From NCBI RefSeq assembly GCF_014697075.1, contig NZ_JACJRE010000038.1, positions 1-64,000 of the forward strand: a stretch of 64,000 bases of DNA, read 5' to 3'. The position numbers and the translations under genes are program-made. Origin of the DNA: Tolypothrix sp. FACHB-123 (GTDB lineage: Bacteria; Cyanobacteriota; Cyanobacteriia; Cyanobacteriales; Nostocaceae). Below are positions 34,325 to 43,585 of this stretch, in pieces. Each line of letters begins with the position of its first letter. Within the stretch, counting starts at the first letter, position 1. The notes under the pieces are model-generated. The model saw nothing but the letters and a program-made list of their open reading frames with translations, had not been told where the DNA came from and made no database searches.

Positions 34325-36595
34325 ATGACTTCTAATTATAATAACATTCCTTATGTAGATCAGCGTCAAGAAGTTATTAATTGGCTATTAGAAAATGGTT
34401 ATCCAGTATTGCCAGTAGCACCAGCCCAAGACGCTAGTAAGTATCCCCAGCTTAAAAAAAATACTAAAGAAATTGAGTTAGATAAACATGGTAAACCTCA
34501 GCCCATATTCACAGGTAAGAATCCATCATATCTAGATAAAGATGGTAAACCACATCTCATAAACCACAGCAAATATCAGAATGAACTACCTACTGATAAA
34601 GAATTAGAAGAGTGGTTTGTTCATCCAGATAACGGTATTGGTACGCTAGGTGGATGGAACAATACTATTTGGTTAGATTTTGATACTAAAAACTTTGATT
34701 CTCTAGAAGATTGCGATCGCGCGATTGAATCTTATCTAGAAGATTATCCACAATTACAAGAAACATTTACCGAACGCACTCATAGTGGTGGATATCGATT
34801 AGGAGTCAAAGTTAAGCAGCTACCTAATTTTACAAATTTCTCGCTAAAACCCGGTGGTCATCATATAGGTGAAGCATTAGGGGAAGGAAGGTTTACTGTA
34901 TTAGCTCCAACCGTAGGAATATCAGGGAATGCTTACTGCAATATCAAGCGAGTTCCATTGATTGAAGTAGAATCGCTGGAATCAATAGGTATTTATTCAA
35001 CCAAAAAGCAGAAGGAAGAAAAAACAAAAATCAAAAAGGAAACAACCCGCGCTCCTCAACAAGTTAATACATCTACTATTAGATTGGAATTGTTAGGGAG
35101 TGAAACGAGTAAAAGTATTTTGGAAGGTAATGCTGCTACTCAAGACCGTTCTGAAGCTATGACAACTGCCATTAGAGAGTGGTACGGTTGGGAAAACTGG
35201 TGTAATGAACAAGGTATTAACTACAGTGGCACAACTGAGAAACTAGCTCAAGAAGCTGGTAAGAAGTTAGGGATTGATTCAGATAAGATTCAACGAATTC
35301 TAGATAGTGTTGACCCTAATGATTGCCATCCAGCACTGCTATTTATGGCAGATGAATCTGAATGTTGGTTAAAAATTCGCAACCTAGATAAGAATGTCTA
35401 TGAACAAAGCTGTCCAGACCATATTAAACAAGAAATCGATTCTAATTCGCCACAAGAGTATGAATTAGCAATGAATAACGTAGAGCGCATTTTGCAAATT
35501 GAAGACCCTGGACTACAAAAGTGGGAAATAGAACAACTCGCAAGGAAACATAAAATTAAACCCAGCAAGCTACTAGAAATTTATGAAGCTAAGTTAACTG
35601 GTAGTCAGAGCTTTGCCCCTAAAGATGTTCACGAATTTCTAGCCTCTACTTCAGATGAACGTGAATGGGTGATTGCGGCTCATATCAGTGTAGCTACCAC
35701 TGTGCTTTTATTTGCCGATGGGGGTGTAGGTAAAACACTACTAGCCTATGACATTTGTAAAGCTGTTGCTACTGGTCAAGCTTGGAATGGTTACAGAACT
35801 AAGCAGGGTCAAGTCTTAATCATTCAAACTGATGAACCTGAGATTGATACAACAGAACGGCTGAACATTGCTGGTTTTAAAGATATCCCAAGAGGAGTAA
35901 TTAACATTGAAACTAATTGGCAGTTTTCACAGATACGCCAATTGAAGCAATGGATTGAGCGCGAACATCCCACATTTGTGGTGATTGATTCTCTAACATC
36001 AGCTAACCGCAATAGTGGAGTAGAAGAAAAAGATACATCATACGGTGCTGTGTTATATGATCTACGAGATATTGCCAATGAGTATAAATGCTCAATTATG
36101 GTTTTACACCATGAAAACAAAGCTGGTGGTACTAGAGGTACAACAGCGATTTGTGACAATGTATCTGAAGTATGGCGGCTGCATAAGGGTGAAGCAAAAG
36201 ATAATTTATCAACCACACAACGGGTATTAGAAATAGGAAAGTCCCGTTCAGGTTGTACCGGACAATATCTAATTAATTTAGATGCAGATAATTACTCTTG
36301 GACGCATCAAGGTAACTTTGGGGAACCAGAAAATGTATCTAAACCATTAAAGGACAAACTACTAGGTTTTCTGGAAGACCAACCAGGAATTGAATACACA
36401 GTAGACCAACTGGCAACCGAATTTAATCGCAACCGGGAAACTGTCAGACGTAACCTAGAGAAACTACGTCAAAAAGGGCAGATTGACCGTAAAGATAAAA
36501 AAGCAGATACAAATGGTGGTAAGCAACAAGTATGTGTTTATTTTGCTCCTCACCTACGAATAAGTGTGGAACCTTGCCTTGAAATGCAGTTATAG
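34325..36595 (+). CDS. Primase-polymerase/RepA-like helicase fusion
   Basis: 756 residues. The N-terminal part (about 15-220) fits a prim-pol (bifunctional primase/polymerase) domain, with GIGTLGGWNNTIWLDFDTK (metal-binding D-x-D) and ERTHSGGYRLGVKV. The middle holds a helical region. Residues about 440-620 form a RecA-like ATPase of RepA/AAA_25 type: Walker A ADGGVGKTLLAY, Walker B PTFVVIDSLTS, and MVLHHENKAGGTRG. A winged-helix-like domain closes the protein (YTVDQLATEFNRNRETVRRN). Such proteins replicate plasmids, phages and integrative elements. A hairpin at 36631-36661 follows. Confidence 0.88.
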   Translation: MTSNYNNIPYVDQRQEVINWLLENGYPVLPVAPAQDASKYPQLKKNTKEIELDKHGKPQPIFTGKNPSYLDKDGKPHLINHSKYQNELPTDKELEEWFVHPDNGIGTLGGWNNTIWLDFDTKNFDSLEDCDRAIESYLEDYPQLQETFTERTHSGGYRLGVKVKQLPNFTNFSLKPGGHHIGEALGEGRFTVLAPTVGISGNAYCNIKRVPLIEVESLESIGIYSTKKQKEEKTKIKKETTRAPQQVNTSTIRLELLGSETSKSILEGNAATQDRSEAMTTAIREWYGWENWCNEQGINYSGTTEKLAQEAGKKLGIDSDKIQRILDSVDPNDCHPALLFMADESECWLKIRNLDKNVYEQSCPDHIKQEIDSNSPQEYELAMNNVERILQIEDPGLQKWEIEQLARKHKIKPSKLLEIYEAKLTGSQSFAPKDVHEFLASTSDEREWVIAAHISVATTVLLFADGGVGKTLLAYDICKAVATGQAWNGYRTKQGQVLIIQTDEPEIDTTERLNIAGFKDIPRGVINIETNWQFSQIRQLKQWIEREHPTFVVIDSLTSANRNSGVEEKDTSYGAVLYDLRDIANEYKCSIMVLHHENKAGGTRGTTAICDNVSEVWRLHKGEAKDNLSTTQRVLEIGKSRSGCTGQYLINLDADNYSWTHQGNFGEPENVSKPLKDKLLGFLEDQPGIEYTVDQLATEFNRNRETVRRNLEKLRQKGQIDRKDKKADTNGGKQQVCVYFAPHLRISVEPCLEMQL

Positions 36596-36630
36596 CAAGC
36601 TTTGTAAGCCTCCACACTGGGGGTAAATCT

Positions 36631-36661
36631 AAGGGTCAACACATCTTTAATGTTGATCCTT
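36631..36661 (+). terminator. Hairpin after primase-helicase
   Basis: AAGGGTCAACA (36631-36641) and TGTTGATCCTT-like right arm (36651-36661) form an 11-bp stem with one G-U pair; there is no long T-run, so termination strength is uncertain. Confidence 0.5.
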
Positions 36662-37146
36662 ATAGTCAAAAACTTGATTACTTTAATCAGAACAATTGTA
36701 GTTTTTAATTATTAGGTAGATGTTGCCTGTTTGCTAATACCATTTCACGAAAATCTTGATACACTTCACTCCCCCAGCTTGGCTATGTCTATCAACTTCA
36801 AGTGAAATGGTATAACCCCTCTATTTAAATGACAAAGTTGAGATGCGATCGCACAATTCATTATTGCGTTTAGTGTTCAGAGTTGAAACATTATTTTTCT
36901 CTATTCGTAGTAATAAAAGAGGGATAACTAACACAGGAGCCGCCCCATTATTTTTGAATAGGCTTCACACAATCATACTGTGGAACCTACAATTGGAACC
37001 TATAGTTGAACCTTCAAACCCAGTCATAGCAATGGTTTTAGCTAAGGTTCCACATAATTAAGCATTTTATGATTAAAAACTAAAAAATTATAGAGAATAT
37101 TACAACCTGCCAATTTATTAATAAATGCACTTACTGTGTGAATCGG
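36662..37146. other. Spacer with imperfect MITE-like palindrome
   Basis: ATACCATTTCAC (36737-36748) and GTGAAATGGTAT (36802-36813) are exact inverted repeats; inside lie TTGATA (36756-36761) and TATCAA (36790-36795). The 77-bp palindrome resembles a MITE or large hairpin between the element's replication gene and its cargo. The plus-strand frame at 36843-37061 has no protein-like character. Confidence 0.5.
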
Positions 37147-38460
37147 TTAATTAACTGAAATATTCCAAATTTTGATTGTCTTATCATTACTTGCACTCGC
37201 TAATTTAAATCCATCAGGACTAAAACACACGGCATTTATGGAATCGGTATGCCCTATCAAAGTCGCTTCATTATTTGTAGTTAAAATAGGAATAACTTTT
37301 ATAATTTTATTACTGCTTCCGGTTGCTAAAGATAGACCATCTGGACTAAAAGCAATTGTATTAATTGCATTTGAAACTGAATCAAAATATAAAGATAAAA
37401 TATTTATTATTTGTCTTGATTTTAAATCCCATAATGTAATTCCACCAAACATATCACCGCAAGCCAAAATATGTCCATTAGGATTAATAGCTACTGAAGA
37501 TACAGGTGCGCGTGTGGTAAAAGTACTTTCTTCCTTTGTCTCCAAATTCCACAGTTTTACATTCTTGTTAATACCACCAATAAGTAATTTCCCATTAGTG
37601 CTAAACACAAGTGAAGCAACTACCTGACTCTCAGAGATTGTATAAATTTCATTTCCCGTTTCTGCATCCCAAAGTTTAACCTTTTTATCACAACCGCTAC
37701 TTGCAATTAAGTTTCCATCAGGACTGAAAGCTATAGAAGTAATTGTTGGGTTTAATCTTGTATCTATATTACTTAACCAAGTACCTTTATGTCCCACAAG
37801 GTTACGAGTTCTACCGCCATCTGATTCTAAAAATTCACGCAAGTTCCATTGTTTAACTAGACTATCTCCAGAACCACCACTAGCAATCCAATCTCCATTA
37901 GGGCTTATAGCTACCGAAGTAACTGCTGGATTACCTGTATGACCACTAAGAACACGAATTATTTTTTGCTTATCTACATTCCACAATATAAGCTCTTTTC
38001 CGCCACTTATTAATGTTTTAGAATCGGAGGTAAATACTACAGATGTGTATGGAACAATATCATGCCCTAGTGTAGAAATTAACCTGAGTTTTGAATAATC
38101 AACTGTTGATATATCATTTATTGGTTTATTTTCTATTGGCAATTTATGTGAATCTGGATTTAAGCCTTGATTTAACAAAATTTCTTGAGTCCAATCTGGA
38201 ATTTCCTTACCTAACTGTCGTCCATAAATATTTAATTTTTCGATAGTCTCTATGTGCAACTTTGTCATTCCTTCATAGAGCCAAGTAACTAGCTTTTCTT
38301 GACTTGGTATTTGAGCAGATTCAAATAAAACTTGTAAGCATTTATCTTTTAAAGCCGTTTTCGCTTTAATACATTTAGACTGTAAAGCTTGATTGAGCAA
38401 ATCTTCAATCGCTTGTGGATTACCTTGCTTAACAAGTTCAAGATTTTTCTGCTGATTCAT
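37147..38460 (-). CDS. WD40-repeat protein with cyanobacterial N-terminal module
   Basis: 437 residues. Residues about 1-95 (LELVKQGNPQAIEDLLNQAL, CLQVLFESAQIPSQEKLV, IYGRQLGKEIPDWTQE) form a module that I recall at the N-terminus of assorted cyanobacterial proteins; it has no name that I know. Residues about 125-437 contain about seven WD40 repeats (SVAISPNGDWIASGGSGDS, SIAFSPDGNLIASSGCDKKVKLWD, AVCFSPDGFKLASASNDKTIKIWN) forming a beta-propeller. It probably acts as a scaffold. As cargo of the element on the strand opposite to the replication genes, a defence or regulatory role is possible but unproven. Confidence 0.85.
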   Translation of the reverse strand: MNQQKNLELVKQGNPQAIEDLLNQALQSKCIKAKTALKDKCLQVLFESAQIPSQEKLVTWLYEGMTKLHIETIEKLNIYGRQLGKEIPDWTQEILLNQGLNPDSHKLPIENKPINDISTVDYSKLRLISTLGHDIVPYTSVVFTSDSKTLISGGKELILWNVDKQKIIRVLSGHTGNPAVTSVAISPNGDWIASGGSGDSLVKQWNLREFLESDGGRTRNLVGHKGTWLSNIDTRLNPTITSIAFSPDGNLIASSGCDKKVKLWDAETGNEIYTISESQVVASLVFSTNGKLLIGGINKNVKLWNLETKEESTFTTRAPVSSVAINPNGHILACGDMFGGITLWDLKSRQIINILSLYFDSVSNAINTIAFSPDGLSLATGSSNKIIKVIPILTTNNEATLIGHTDSINAVCFSPDGFKLASASNDKTIKIWNISVN

Positions 38461-38689
38461 ACATATATAGAGAAATACATATTGGAATGAATATATTTAG
38501 TGAAATATGATTTTTATAAAGCTATTTATACCAGGTTAAATACAATAAGCACGATAAGTTTTGTAGTTATAAATATGTATATTGTATTTATGATGTTTTT
38601 ATTATTGTGGTATTAATTACTATAATTAGTGTTATTGTGCCTCAATACGCTTGACGTTCTGATAAATTTCTACGTGAAGCAATAGCATT

Positions 38690-39040
38690 TCACTTAATTA
38701 TCATTGGACATACAATATTAACTAGAGCTTCACCTATACTGTTTGGATCTGGATAAGTAAGTCGCTTCCTGTCTAACTTTGTAACATCGTGATTAATTAG
38801 AGGAGCTACCTGACCAACAGTTTTATTCTTACATTGCACGTAAAACACATGATTTGTTGATCTCTCTCCTACCTTGGAAGTCTTAAGCAACGACAGTGTT
38901 CTGTAGTTACCTGCACCTCTAAAGCTATTGGAATCATAATAAATAGTATTTGTAACACTGTTGCTAATCACAACCCAATTAGGTTCAACTGGCGGTTTCA
39001 CACTTATCAATACACTCGCCAGTATTAATACATCTAACAT
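38690..39040 (-). CDS. Small exported protein, 116 aa
   Basis: The start MLDVLILASVLISVKPP looks like a short signal or membrane anchor. The mature part (WVVISNSVTNTIYYDSNSF, YRTLSLLKTSKVGE, VFYVQCKNKTVGQ) resembles the small secreted 'surface-adhesin E-like' proteins with W-x-x-I and Y-Y-D-x-x-S motifs. Two cysteines (at about 89 and 111) may form a disulfide. It is the last gene inside the element, opposite in strand to the replication genes. A single named function cannot be given. Confidence 0.6.
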   Translation of the reverse strand: MLDVLILASVLISVKPPVEPNWVVISNSVTNTIYYDSNSFRGAGNYRTLSLLKTSKVGERSTNHVFYVQCKNKTVGQVAPLINHDVTKLDRKRLTYPDPNSIGEALVNIVCPMIIK

Positions 39041-39499
39041 AAGCGCTCCTATGTATATGTGTCATTCATAACACAGTGTTAGAAGCGTGGTCATTAGTGG
39101 TGATACTGACAATATGTACTTATCTACGATTGAGGTTGCGATCGCAGAATATTGTTAGCTCCCTATCATTTATTTCTTGCTTCCAATCGTTCTACCCTTT
39201 AAGTATTAATACTTGCTGCTATAAGCCCTTATAACAGGCGATACGTTGTTTTAGGTTGTATGATACCTGAAACTGAAAATAGAGGCGTTAGAGGCAGCTA
39301 AACCATAGCAGTACACCCCATCTACGTGGTAATGAATCAACCAAGTAAGTTTCCTGATTATAATAACTTATTGATTTATTGTAGTTTGATAAGTAATGCT
39401 GTTATGCAACTTCTATGCAACTAGACTGATATAAAGAGATACTGGTAGAGTACAGCCAATTTATGCAACTTGCACGAAATCGTTGTTTTTTCAATGATT
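39041..39499. other. Right end of the element, non-coding
   Basis: About 460 bp with no gene. It contains TATGCAACTT at 39403-39412 and 39462-39471 and TATGCAACTA at 39414-39423, matching the left-end motifs. These are likely integrase arm sites. Confidence 0.55.
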
Positions 39500-39554
39500 T
39501 AAAAAGCCCGTGACGAGGATTGAACTCGTGACCTCACCCTTACCAAGGGTGTGC
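39500..39554. repeat. attR: 55-bp repeat within intact tRNA-Thr
   Basis: Exact copy of 31930-31984. Here the sequence continues as the complete tRNA-Thr gene, so integration left the host tRNA intact at this end. Confidence 0.92.
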
Positions 39555-39576
39555 TCTACCACTGAGCCACACGGGC
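39505..39576 (-). tRNA. tRNA-Thr(GGT), integration target
   Basis: 72-nt cloverleaf read on the minus strand: acceptor GCCCGTG/CACGGGC, D-arm GCTC/GAGC, anticodon stem CACCC/GGGTG with loop TTGGTAA (anticodon GGT), T-arm with TTCAATC loop, discriminator U. CCA is not encoded. Its 3' half was copied to the left end of the element. Confidence 0.95.
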
Positions 39577-39660
39577 AAAACTTAACTTTTATTATAGTTG
39601 AGAGTTATAATGCTGGGAAATTTACCATTCACTCAGCGATTATAACTCTTAACTGTGAAG

Positions 39661-39746
39661 TGGTGGGCCGGGCTGGATTTGAACCAGCGTAGGCGCAAAC
39701 CAACGGATTTACAGTCCGTCTCCATTAACCACTCGGACACCGACCC
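39661..39746 (-). tRNA. tRNA-Tyr(GTA), long variable arm, CCA encoded
   Basis: Minus-strand cloverleaf: acceptor GGGTCGG/CCGGCCC, discriminator A, then encoded CCA. The anticodon stem ACGGA/TCCGT carries loop CTGTAAA (anticodon GTA). The long variable arm is typical of a class II tRNA, and the T-arm is CGCTGGTTCAAATCCAGC-like. It lies 84 bp from tRNA-Thr and could be co-transcribed upstream of it. Confidence 0.93.
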
Positions 39747-39858
39747 GCTTTGCATCACGATTTATAACAATAGCACCAAGTTTTTAAGACTGCAAGGGGT
39801 TGAAAAAAATTTTTTTTGGGAGAAACTGGGTTAAGTAAATAAACCCAGTTTTTCTCAA

Positions 39859-41679
39859 CTAACTCAGGAGTTCGCCAGTTTCTTGCAAGGAATGCAAGCG
39901 GCGGTAAATACCCTCTTGGCGCAACAGTTCCTCGTGGCTACCAACTTCCACAATTCTTCCGCGATCGAGAACGACAATCTTATCGGCTTCCCGGACTGTA
40001 CTCAGGCGGTGAGCGATGATGATTGTAGTGCGGGTTCCTTGAATAGATCGCATGGCTAATTGAATGGAACGCTCAGACTCGTAATCTAAGCTGGAGGTAG
40101 CTTCGTCAAACACTAATATGTCTGGTTCTACCAGCAAGGCTCTGGCAATTCCCAAGCGCTGTCTTTGTCCACCAGATAATCTCACGCCACGTTCGCCTAC
40201 AACGGTGTAATAACCTTGGGGTAGGCATTGTACTACTTCATCAACTCTGGCTATCCTACAAGCTTCCTGAACTTGCTCAAAGGTGGCATTTGGTCTGCCA
40301 TAGGTGAGATTATCTAACACAGTCCCGTTAAAGATATCGACTTCTTGGTGAACGATCGCTAATCTGCGGCGATATTTCCCTACATCTAATGTGCGAATAT
40401 CATGACCATCAATGAGAATTTGTCCCTGTTTTGGTTCAAAATACCGCAACAACAGCTTGACTAAGGTAGATTTACCTGAACCAGAACGCCCAACCAAAGC
40501 TACTGTTTGGTATGGCTCAATCAATAAGTTGATATCTTCCAACACTAAACGATTGGCATCATATCCAAAATGGACATGGGATAGCTCAATTTTTCCCGTA
40601 AATTGATAGGGTGACTCGCCTTGATTTTCTACTTGTAATAAACCATCTGCATCAGAGTCAACTGACTCTTGGAGAAATTCGTGAAACCGCAGCATGGAAG
40701 AATAGCGACGGGCAAAAACTTCTGCTAGGTTGCTGATAGGTTCTAACTCAGAATATGCCATGCTGGAAAGAGTTAAGGTCATGACAAAATGACCAAGAGA
40801 AATCTTTCCACCTACTGTGGCTGCTAAAGTTAATCCTAGTATGGCAAATACACAAAATTGAATTACAGTTTTCTGCCAAGTTAGGAGATTTACGTAACCT
40901 TTATGGATGCGATAATCTACTACTTTGAGTTCGCGATCTAGGCGTTGTTTTTGTCTCTTTAGTTCTTTACCTTCCGTTGCAAATGCTTTGACAGTTTTGA
41001 TATTTGTGATTATTTCAGAAGTACGACTTTCGGTATTTTCCATGTACCGATCGAGACGGCTCTCGTAACCGATGATCCTTTTCAAATCTCGCAAGCTAAA
41101 GGTGAGAATAACGACAAAGGAAATCAAATATAATGTCGCAATCCGCCAATCAATTAACAAAATGAACCCAAAAATTCCCAATACCCGGATTAATTTGGGA
41201 ATTAATTGTCCAGCGATTTCGGGATATGTCCAAGTGTGGTTAGTTAAACCTCTGGCTACTCTACCAGCTATACGTCCAGGGTTATTCTCATCATAAAATT
41301 CTAATGGAAGAGTGAGAATTTTAGCTATGGCTGTTTCGGTTTTCTCTCGACGCGCTCTTAAGGCTATATCCCAGTGAAACCAGCTAGTTAACCACGGTTG
41401 TGTAGGCGCTCTCACAACGGTGACTACAAAAATGATTCCTAGCAATATACCCAAGGAGAGATTTTTATCAACTGGGTAATCGATAAGTTCAGCAAAATAT
41501 GCGATCGCACTTGCTAGCGGTCGATCTAATGGTTGAGTAGATAAAACGTTTAAAATTTGTCCAATGGCATAAGGTACAACCAAATCAATTAGTTCGTAAA
41601 TGCTCGATGCGACGATACTAAAAATACTCACACCCCAGTAGGGGCGAAAGTAATGTAAAATATCTCGGAATTTGGCCAT
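39859..41679 (-). CDS. ABC exporter (MsbA/lipid or multidrug type)
   Basis: 606 residues, a half-transporter with six membrane segments (about 20-320) fused to an ATPase domain. The ATPase shows Walker A GRSGSGKSTL (about 395-404), signature LSGGQRQRLGIARAL (about 500), Walker B DILVFDEATSSLD and H-loop IIAHRLSTVREAD. It works as a homodimer in the plasma membrane to export a lipid, drug or peptide; the substrate is unknown. It stands alone between the tRNAs and the DUF6816-like gene. A short reading frame on the opposite strand is not a gene. Confidence 0.9.
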   Translation of the reverse strand: MAKFRDILHYFRPYWGVSIFSIVASSIYELIDLVVPYAIGQILNVLSTQPLDRPLASAIAYFAELIDYPVDKNLSLGILLGIIFVVTVVRAPTQPWLTSWFHWDIALRARREKTETAIAKILTLPLEFYDENNPGRIAGRVARGLTNHTWTYPEIAGQLIPKLIRVLGIFGFILLIDWRIATLYLISFVVILTFSLRDLKRIIGYESRLDRYMENTESRTSEIITNIKTVKAFATEGKELKRQKQRLDRELKVVDYRIHKGYVNLLTWQKTVIQFCVFAILGLTLAATVGGKISLGHFVMTLTLSSMAYSELEPISNLAEVFARRYSSMLRFHEFLQESVDSDADGLLQVENQGESPYQFTGKIELSHVHFGYDANRLVLEDINLLIEPYQTVALVGRSGSGKSTLVKLLLRYFEPKQGQILIDGHDIRTLDVGKYRRRLAIVHQEVDIFNGTVLDNLTYGRPNATFEQVQEACRIARVDEVVQCLPQGYYTVVGERGVRLSGGQRQRLGIARALLVEPDILVFDEATSSLDYESERSIQLAMRSIQGTRTTIIIAHRLSTVREADKIVVLDRGRIVEVGSHEELLRQEGIYRRLHSLQETGELLS

Positions 41680-41761
41680 GATGCACTCTTTCCCAGAGCG
41701 TGAGCTTGGAATTTATATACTACATATGTATTACAATGTAGTCAAGTTTTTTCGGTCGAAA

Positions 41762-42556
41762 TCAATCTTCAGGAGTAGTTGCTATTTCCGAGGGTGAAAA
41801 TTCTAAGCGATAGCGATAAAGAGCAACTGGTTGGGAATTGGCGGTGAAATAGGCTGGATCTTGAGGTGAAAGATAAACAGCGGTAACTTGATCTGCTTCT
41901 ATAGCTGGTTGAGATTGAGAAACCTGACGGTAAGCAGTGGTAGATTCGACAGTATTTAAATAAGGACGAGAACCGCCTTTAAACAGTTGTTGAAACACTT
42001 CTGTAGTGATGAACCGATCTTTAGAAGTAGTTTCGATAGCGCGTGCGGTGACAATAGAAACTAGTTGGCGATCGCCACGCAATAATGTAATCTGGCGATT
42101 AGGCGAGTTTGGATCTATTTTCACAGATAACACTGCTTCACTACCTAAATAAGCGCGTGCTAAATTCAAACTATTAAAGACTCTATCAGCCACTAATTTT
42201 GATGATTTTTTGTCTATCTGTGAAAAGCCTTTTAAACCAGAAATCGAAGATTGTTTGGGAATAAATCTGACTAAAAAACTGATCGGCTGATTAAGTTGTT
42301 TGCGATTAGCGTCAAATCCTGGTGTAACTATGTCTGGTGCTAAAGGCGCAACTAAATCCACTAATGTACTCTTCACCTGCCAATAACCTGCCATCCACTC
42401 AGGATAAGCTAAATCGCCTACAGCAGGTTGCACAGAAGTTAGTTTTTCCCATTGGGGGAAATTAGCCAGCCTTTCTGATAATTCCCCCGCGGTAGCGTTC
42501 CCGTTTCCACCAAAGAGGAACAAAGCCACTAAGCAAAAACTCCAAATCACCTTCAT
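41762..42556 (-). CDS. Exported DUF6816-like protein, 264 aa
   Basis: The ATG at 42556 (MKVIWSFCLVALFLFGG) starts a clear signal peptide with cleavage after about residue 24; a longer frame to 42646 lacks a better start. The mature part (AGELSERLANFPQW, LAYPEWMAGYWQVKSTLVDL, FLVRFIPKQ) is conserved in cyanobacteria and plastids and seems to match DUF6816, with an unknown function, perhaps in the thylakoid lumen or periplasm. The name DUF6816 is from memory and should be checked. Confidence 0.62.
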   Translation of the reverse strand: MKVIWSFCLVALFLFGGNGNATAGELSERLANFPQWEKLTSVQPAVGDLAYPEWMAGYWQVKSTLVDLVAPLAPDIVTPGFDANRKQLNQPISFLVRFIPKQSSISGLKGFSQIDKKSSKLVADRVFNSLNLARAYLGSEAVLSVKIDPNSPNRQITLLRGDRQLVSIVTARAIETTSKDRFITTEVFQQLFKGGSRPYLNTVESTTAYRQVSQSQPAIEADQVTAVYLSPQDPAYFTANSQPVALYRYRLEFSPSEIATTPED

Positions 42557-43008
42557 AGCCTGTACTTGGTTTTTTAGCGAGTAAAAATTTATCTCCAGGA
42601 TTATTGTGTTACATTTCGTTGATGCAAGTAGCAAAAACACAAGCAAATATAACTTATCAGCTGAAAGCCCACTAATTATGCAGATAGTAAATTAGTTTGC
42701 TTTGTATTATGCAATACATAAATTTAAATATAAAAAAATAATGAGTTAATGTTTGAAAAGTAAATTAATAATAGTGTAGAATCCGTTAAAGTACTGATTG
42801 ACTAGTTTCAGGGTGCGTAATGTCTGGTGCAATTGCTGGAAAATTGCATCTGTGCTGAAAAATAGATACGTCAAAATACCCAAAGCATCATAGAAAAACT
42901 GATGTGCTTTCAGGGTATATTTGCACTCCTGATATCAGTGTGGGTAATTATCATTACTTTCACGCTCATAGAAGGTAGCTCTGCGATTATCTCAAGGGCT
43001 ATAAAAGT

Positions 43009-43560
43009 ATGATCGTTGCACAGACGGAGACAGAAATCCTACGTATTGCGATCGCAGGTTGCGTAGGTGCAGGGAAAACGAGCTTGATTCGCAGTATTAG
43101 TGACATTGAAGTCGTTGATACCGATAAAAAGAGTACAGATGAAATAGCGCTATTCAAGGATAAAACTACGGTAGCGCTGGACTTTGGGCTACTCTCTCTC
43201 GTACCTAATCAATTACTTTATCTTTATGGCACACCAGGACAACCCAGATTTGACTTTATGTGGGATATCCTTATTCGCCAAGTTCAAGCTTGTATTGTGC
43301 TTGTAGATGCTCAACGTCGGGAATATTTTCACTACGGCGTGCAGATTCTCAATTTTGTTAACCAGAGGGTGCAAATTCCCATACTTATAGGACTAACTCA
43401 CATGGATTGTCCCACAGCGGCAACGCCAGAAGAGATAGCGATCGCTTTGGAATTGCACAATGCAAGCAAAAAACTACCTTTAATGGTTGTAAATCCGACT
43501 CAAAAAGCTTCAATTATAGAAGCTTTAAAAGTACTGACTTCAGAAATTATGAAACCTTAG
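43009..43560 (+). CDS. Small GTPase (MglA/COG2229-like)
   Basis: 183 residues of Ras-like fold. P-loop GCVGAGKTSLIRSI (about 17-30), switch-II region YGTPGQPRFDFMWD (about 75-88), and a THMD motif (about 130-133) in place of the usual NKxD. Such GTPases pair with Roadblock/LC7 proteins as activators, as MglA does with MglB in polarity control, and with CvnD-type conservons. The Roadblock gene starts 25 bp after the stop, so the two are an operon. It probably acts as a membrane-near or cytoplasmic switch; its output is unknown. Confidence 0.85.
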   Translation: MIVAQTETEILRIAIAGCVGAGKTSLIRSISDIEVVDTDKKSTDEIALFKDKTTVALDFGLLSLVPNQLLYLYGTPGQPRFDFMWDILIRQVQACIVLVDAQRREYFHYGVQILNFVNQRVQIPILIGLTHMDCPTAATPEEIAIALELHNASKKLPLMVVNPTQKASIIEALKVLTSEIMKP

Positions 43561-43585
43561 ATTTTGTAGCAGCAAATCAGCCTCA

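Larger units (their letters stand above)
31930..39554. mobile_element. 7.6-kb integrative element in tRNA-Thr(GGT)
   Basis: A 55-bp exact direct repeat (31930-31984 and 39500-39554) bounds the element. The right copy lies within the intact tRNA-Thr gene and the left copy is a 3' fragment of that tRNA. Immediately inside the left end is a tyrosine integrase. Further in are iterons, a ribbon-helix-helix gene, a primase-helicase and two cargo genes on the other strand. ATGCAACTT motifs lie just inside both ends. No capsid, conjugation or transposase genes are present. It is best described as a small integrative replicating element or phage satellite-like island. Confidence 0.9.

Noticed and set aside
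39510-39692. Plus-strand frame across tRNA-Thr and tRNA-Tyr
   Set aside because: It is antisense to two intact tRNA genes.
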